From JAVDCA01 sp036491235 (GTDB taxonomy: Bacteria; Pseudomonadota; Alphaproteobacteria; Rhizobiales; Xanthobacteraceae), in NCBI GenBank assembly GCA_036491235.1, contig DASXCK010000068.1, forward strand, positions 1 to 10,985: a DNA stretch of 10,985 bases, given 5' to 3'. Shown here piece after piece: positions 7,657 to 10,985 of this stretch. How positions within the stretch are numbered: position 1 is the first letter of the stretch; each line of letters opens with the position of its first letter. Position numbers and translations under genes: made by a program. The notes beneath the pieces were generated by a model. It saw only the letters and a program-made list of their open reading frames with translations, made no database searches and was not told the origin of the DNA.

Positions 7657-8532
7657 ATGATCGTGCTGGCGGCGAAAGTTCTTCTCGGGACGGCGCTCTA
7701 CGTCGCGGTGCTGTGGGAGGCGCGGCGCAATCCCCGCGCCGCCGGGATGATGCTGACGTTCCCGACGCTCAACGGCATCAGCATGCTCATGACGCAGCCC
7801 GCCGATCTCGAGCCGATCGTCGCCTCAATGCTGCTCATGCCGATTGTCAACGGATTGTTCTGCGCGATCTATCTTGCGGCGTTCGAGCGCGCCGTTCGTG
7901 CCGGCCAGGCGCCGGCGGCGTCCTCCGCAAGGCTGCTGACCGTGATCGCCGGACTATGGTTCGTGATCGCGTGGCTGATTACCCGCCGTCTCTGGGGTAT
8001 TCCGGCCGCGAACCAGATCGCCTACCTGTCAGCTGCGGGGGTGGGCGGTTTTGCGCTGACGTGGGCCTTCCCGGCGCGCCGGCCGAAGGCGCAGCCGGCC
8101 GTTTCGTCTGCGCCGCAGGATCCTCCCATGTGGCACAACTGGCGCCGCGTCGCGCTCTTCGCCGCTGCGCTGTCCTGCGTGCTTCTCGCCGACAAGGTGG
8201 GTCATTCGCCCGCGCTGCTGGGCGTGCTCGCCGCGCTGCCGCTCGTTGCCTTCCTCAGCCTGCACACGATCGCGAGCGATCGCACACGCTCGCCCGCGGC
8301 GCGCCGCGAGGATCTCGCCGCCATGGGAAACGGCGTCTGGCTGGGGCCGGCGGTCGCCATCGCATTCATCGTCGGCTTTTGGCGCTGGCTCGCCGCAATC
8401 GCGAACCACCTCGATGGCGCGCGCTACCTTGTCGTCGGCATGCTCTCGCTGTTCGTCGGCTGGGGCTTGTGCCTCGTCGCGATCTGGGGATGCGAGAAGC
8501 TGCTGCGCCGCGCGTCGTCGCGGGCGGCTTGA
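7657..8532 (+). CDS. Polytopic membrane protein with apparent internal duplication
   Basis: I do not recognise a named family. The 291-residue product is strongly hydrophobic, with about eight membrane segments (near 4-20, 27-46, 57-78, 93-110, 119-138, 164-180, 186-204, 226-248 and 256-279, some short). A soluble Pro/Ala-rich linker lies at about 141-162. The two halves look related: RNPRAAGMMLTFP (24-36) matches HSPALLGVLAALP (183-195), with Pro, Gly and Pro at the same spacing, each after a hydrophobic helix and followed by an acidic loop and another Pro-containing helix. The pattern recalls small GlpM/DUF3147-type membrane proteins in tandem, a weak guess. No clear Shine-Dalgarno precedes the ATG at 7657, so it may depend on translation from the decarboxylase gene 44 bp upstream. 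It converges on the SDR gene with only 21 bp between. Confidence 0.78.
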   Translation: MIVLAAKVLLGTALYVAVLWEARRNPRAAGMMLTFPTLNGISMLMTQPADLEPIVASMLLMPIVNGLFCAIYLAAFERAVRAGQAPAASSARLLTVIAGLWFVIAWLITRRLWGIPAANQIAYLSAAGVGGFALTWAFPARRPKAQPAVSSAPQDPPMWHNWRRVALFAAALSCVLLADKVGHSPALLGVLAALPLVAFLSLHTIASDRTRSPAARREDLAAMGNGVWLGPAVAIAFIVGFWRWLAAIANHLDGARYLVVGMLSLFVGWGLCLVAIWGCEKLLRRASSRAA

Positions 8533-8553
8533 GTCGGGGCGCGATTCCAGCCC

Positions 8554-9255
8554 TTACGACTTCCCGTACACCGGCACGATCGCGCCGCGCGTCACCTTGT
8601 TGTCGGGCGAGGCGAGAAACAAGATCGTGCGAGCGACCTCTTCGACCTTCGGCCAGGCGGCGTGGTCGGCCTTGGGCATGTCCTTGCGGTTGGTCGGCGT
8701 GTCGAGGACCGAGGGCGCGATTGCGTTCACCAGGATGTTCTTGTCCGCGACCTCCTCGGCGAGTGCCATCGTCAGCGTCGCGACCGCGGCCTTGCTCGCC
8801 GCATAGGCGGTCATATTGGCGCCGGTGCGGCCTTCCAGCGCCGGGCGCGCCGCGACATTGACGATGCGGCCGCCCTCCGCCGATTGCGTCATCGCCATGA
8901 CGGCGGCGCGGCAGCACAGGAAGCAGCTCGTGAAGTTCATGTCGATCTGCTGGCGCAGCGTCGCGACCATGGTCTCGCCGATCGGCGCATAGGCGAAACC
9001 GCCCGCAATGTGGATCGACGCCCATAACGCGGGCACGCCCGCATAGACGCGGGCGACCGCCGCCTCGTCGGCAAGATTTCCGCCGTTGACCAGGCTGACG
9101 CGCGCGTGGCCGCGATGCGGGAAGCGCGCCGCCTCGGCCTCGGCGAAATAGGGCACGTGGCAGGTTGCGCCCGCTTCGAGCAGGGTGCCGACGACCGCGC
9201 TGCCGAGCGCGCCTGTGCCCCCGGTGACGATCACGTGCCGATTGTCGTAGAGCAT
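8554..9255 (-). CDS. Atypical short-chain dehydrogenase/reductase
   Basis: This is a 233-residue classical-size SDR, an NAD(P)-dependent oxidoreductase of unknown substrate. The Rossmann nucleotide-binding motif TGGTGALG is at residues 11-18. YAASK supplies catalytic Tyr151 and Lys155, and the C-terminal EEVARTILFLASPDNKVTRGAIVPVYG is the standard SDR ending. Two departures stand out. The NNAG motif is replaced by HIAGGFA (82-88), and the stretch before the Tyr reads RIVNVAARPALEG, with Ala136 where the catalytic Ser is normally found. Both features recall dihydropteridine reductase (QDPR), which also has AGGW and lacks the Ser. The start is well supported: GAGG on the minus strand (about 9265-9268) precedes the ATG. 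A palindromic repeat begins about 15 bases upstream, so it is probably in the leader of the message. Annotation as a QDPR-like SDR is my inference. Confidence 0.9.
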   Translation of the reverse strand: MLYDNRHVIVTGGTGALGSAVVGTLLEAGATCHVPYFAEAEAARFPHRGHARVSLVNGGNLADEAAVARVYAGVPALWASIHIAGGFAYAPIGETMVATLRQQIDMNFTSCFLCCRAAVMAMTQSAEGGRIVNVAARPALEGRTGANMTAYAASKAAVATLTMALAEEVADKNILVNAIAPSVLDTPTNRKDMPKADHAAWPKVEEVARTILFLASPDNKVTRGAIVPVYGKS

Positions 9256-9269
9256 GGCGTTACCTCGTC

Positions 9270-9357
9270 GAGCGTGATCCCGAAAAGCCTGCCCGCGACT
9301 TGACGCGGGTGGTCACTCGTTATCGGAAAAGATCATGCATCAATAACAAGCCGAAGC
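9270..9357. repeat. Composite palindromic repeat (family C) upstream of the SDR
   Basis: The outer arms GCGTGATC (9272-9279) and GATCATGC (9331-9338) pair with one mismatch. Between them lie CCGAAAAG (9280-9287) and CGGAAAAG (9324-9331), and a nested perfect hairpin CCCGCG-ACTTGA-CGCGGG at 9292-9309. The right flank (CAATAACAAGCCGAAGCG) continues the pattern I recall from a dispersed Hyphomicrobiales repeat, GAGCATGATC...GAAAAGATCATGC, in the form that carries an inserted hairpin. It lies between divergent genes and within 15 bases of the SDR start, so the SDR leader RNA may fold into it. The family match is from memory. Confidence 0.75.
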
Positions 9358-9502
9358 GTCGGGCGGATAATAAAGGTGCTTGTCACACTTTGGTGACGTG
9401 GCCAGTGAAACGCGACCGGTACCTTGATTCAAGGCGGTTCTGTCTTGAGCGAACCCGTCTTCGGTTCCATGCTGGGCCGGAGTACGAATCATCAGGGGCC
9501 CT
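9358..9502 (+). promoter_or_regulatory. glpD upstream region with small dyads
   Basis: This is the rest of the divergent intergenic region before glpD. It contains three short inverted repeats: GTCAC-ACTTTG-GTGAC (9382-9397), CCTTGA-T-TCAAGG (9422-9434) and GAACC-N7-GGTTC (9451-9467). Any could be an operator; the second is the most symmetric. None matches the E. coli GlpR operator I know. AGGGG at 9494-9498, four bases before the ATG, is a close but usable Shine-Dalgarno. Confidence 0.4.
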
Positions 9503-10985
9503 ATGGCCGACTACGATCTCGCCATTATCGGCGGCGGCATCAACGGCGCCGGTATAGCGCGCGATGCGGCGGGGCGTGGCCTCAAGGTACTGCTCGTCGA
9601 GCAGAACGACCTGGCCTCCGGCACCTCGTCGGCTTCAACCAAGCTCGTCCATGGCGGACTACGCTATCTCGCGTTCGGCGCCTTCCACCTGGTGCGCGAG
9701 GCGCTCGCCGAGCGCGAGGTGCTGATGCGCATCGCGCCTTATCTCGTCCATCCGATGCGCTTCGTGCTGCCGGCCGAGGCGGGCGATCGCCCGGCCTGGA
9801 TGCTGCGGATCGGCCTCATGCTCTACGACTGGATCGGTGGGCGCCGCACGCTGCCCGGCCGCCGCACGGTCGACTTCGGCGTCGATCCGGTGGGCGCGCC
9901 GCTCAAGCGCAACTTCACCTACGGCTTCGAATACTCCGACTGCGCGGTCGACGATGCGCGTCTCGTCGTCGTCAATGCGGTCGACGCGGCGTTGCGCGGC
10001 GCCACCATCCGCACCCGCACGCGCTGCGTGAGCGCCGAACGCGGCGCCGAATGGACGCTCATGTTCGACGCGCGCGGTCGCCGCGAGGTCGCGACCGCGC
10101 GCGTGCTGGTCAACGCGGCCGGGCCCTGGCTCGCCAGCGCCGCCGAGACCGTGCTGCGGCTCGAGCGGCCGCTGCCGGTGCGGCTCGTCAAGGGCAGCCA
10201 TATCGTGGTCAAGCGCATGTTCGAGCACGACCGCGCGTACATCCTGCCGAGCCCCGACGGCCGCGTCGTATTCGCGCGTCCGTTCGGGCCGGATTTCACC
10301 TTGATCGGTACGACCGACGAGGACTTCGTCGGCGATCCATCCGCCGCGACCGTCGAGCCGCGCGAGGTCGAATATCTGTGCGACGTGGTCAACGGCTTTT
10401 TCCGCGCCGCCATTGCGCCGCCCGATGCGGTGTGGGCCTTCGCGGGCGTGCGTGCGCTTTACGACGACGGCAAGAGCAGTGCGAGCGAGACGACGCGCGA
10501 GTATCTGCTCACCCTTGATCGCGGCGGCGACCGCGCGCCGCTGCTCACGGTCTATGGCGGCAAGATCACCACCTATCGCCACCTCGCCGAGACCGCGATG
10601 ACCAAGCTGGCGCAGGTTTTTGCCGACGTGCGGGCGCAAACCCCCTGGACTGCCGGCGAGCCCCTGCCGGGCGGCGATTTCGCGCCCGGCAGCGATGACG
10701 ACGTCGTGACGCAGGTGCGCCGCACCCGGCCGTTCCTCGGGCAAGCGCATGCGCGCCGGCTGGTCGCCGCCTACGGCACGCGGGTGAAGCTCGTGCTCGA
10801 GGGGGTCGCGCGCGAGGCGGACATGGGGCCCCGTTTCGGCGCCGATCTCACGGGCATCGAGCTTCGCTATCTCATGCGGTACGAGTGGGCGCAGACCGCC
10901 GACGACGTGCTGTGGCGGCGCAGCAAGCTCGGGCTGCACCTCTCGAAGGATGACGCCGCCGCGGTCGAGCGGTTCATGACGGGCG
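9503..10985 (+). CDS. glpD: Glycerol-3-phosphate dehydrogenase (FAD-dependent), 3' partial
   Basis: The enzyme oxidises sn-glycerol 3-phosphate to dihydroxyacetone phosphate at the inner face of the cytoplasmic membrane and passes electrons through FAD to quinone, allowing growth on glycerol. The frame is open from the ATG at 9503 to the right edge, 494 codons. The N-terminus DYDLAIIGGGINGAGIARD holds the FAD dinucleotide-binding GxGxxG (Gly10-Gly15), with Glu33 (LVEQ) at the ribose-binding position. TSSASTKLVHGGLRYL (41-56) and GGKITTYR (352-359) are the two GlpD family signatures, and LVNAAGPWL and FARPFGPDFTLIGTTDEDF also fit. The C-terminal helical domain is present and ends WRRSKLGLHLS near the usual C-terminus, so only a few codons are probably missing. 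It diverges from the SDR. No glpK, glpF or glpR is visible; they may lie to the right. Confidence 0.96.
   Translation, partial: MADYDLAIIGGGINGAGIARDAAGRGLKVLLVEQNDLASGTSSASTKLVHGGLRYLAFGAFHLVREALAEREVLMRIAPYLVHPMRFVLPAEAGDRPAWMLRIGLMLYDWIGGRRTLPGRRTVDFGVDPVGAPLKRNFTYGFEYSDCAVDDARLVVVNAVDAALRGATIRTRTRCVSAERGAEWTLMFDARGRREVATARVLVNAAGPWLASAAETVLRLERPLPVRLVKGSHIVVKRMFEHDRAYILPSPDGRVVFARPFGPDFTLIGTTDEDFVGDPSAATVEPREVEYLCDVVNGFFRAAIAPPDAVWAFAGVRALYDDGKSSASETTREYLLTLDRGGDRAPLLTVYGGKITTYRHLAETAMTKLAQVFADVRAQTPWTAGEPLPGGDFAPGSDDDVVTQVRRTRPFLGQAHARRLVAAYGTRVKLVLEGVAREADMGPRFGADLTGIELRYLMRYEWAQTADDVLWRRSKLGLHLSKDDAAAVERFMTG

Noticed and set aside
9659..10939. 426-residue minus-strand open frame opposite glpD
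   Set aside because: It is an open frame created by GC-rich codon periodicity opposite a clear glpD. Its translation is His/Arg/Ala-rich with no family motif.
1..10985. CRISPR array, phage genes, IS elements or defence cluster
   Set aside because: There are no regularly spaced repeats, integrase, transposase or defence motifs in any well-supported frame; the repeats seen are single palindromes of three different types.

Overview
The window is GC-rich, densely coded DNA from an alphaproteobacterium, most likely a Hyphomicrobiales/Bradyrhizobium-Rhodopseudomonas-type organism. The protein families point that way (TRAP transporter, CaiB/BaiF CoA-transferase, MLYCD-type malonyl-CoA decarboxylase, FAD-dependent GlpD). 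So do three intergenic palindromic repeats that I recognise as resembling repeat families common in those genomes. The genus is an inference. No phage, plasmid, IS, CRISPR, tRNA or rRNA gene is visible.

Layout. At 2-1144 (+) lies the 3' part of a TRAP transporter large permease, followed at once by a palindromic repeat. About 575 bp without a convincing gene then lead to a solitary Tat-exported YtcJ-type amidohydrolase (1773-3404, +) with a strong Shine-Dalgarno and a terminator-like hairpin after its stop. Two minus-strand genes follow: a polytopic membrane protein of unknown function (3550-4608) and, upstream of it, a family III CoA-transferase (4833-6002), with a second palindromic repeat between them.

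Divergent from the CoA-transferase is a malonyl-CoA decarboxylase (6251-7612, +), followed 44 bp later by a membrane protein whose two halves look duplicated (7657-8532, +). Convergent with this is a short-chain dehydrogenase/reductase (8554-9255, -) that lacks the usual catalytic serine. A third composite repeat lies directly upstream of the SDR start, in the 247-bp divergent region shared with glpD (9503 to the right edge, +), which is cut off a few codons before its expected end.

How the genes may work together. The CoA-transferase and malonyl-CoA decarboxylase share one divergent control region and could form a small acyl-CoA module: CoA transfer to a dicarboxylate such as malonate, then decarboxylation to acetyl-CoA. 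The TRAP permease could import a carboxylate, but it is 5 kb away behind an unrelated gene, so that link is weak. The SDR and glpD are separate metabolic genes. I found no clear previously undescribed multi-gene system. The most notable points are the atypical SDR, the CoA-transferase/decarboxylase pair, the internally duplicated membrane protein and the three different palindromic repeats.
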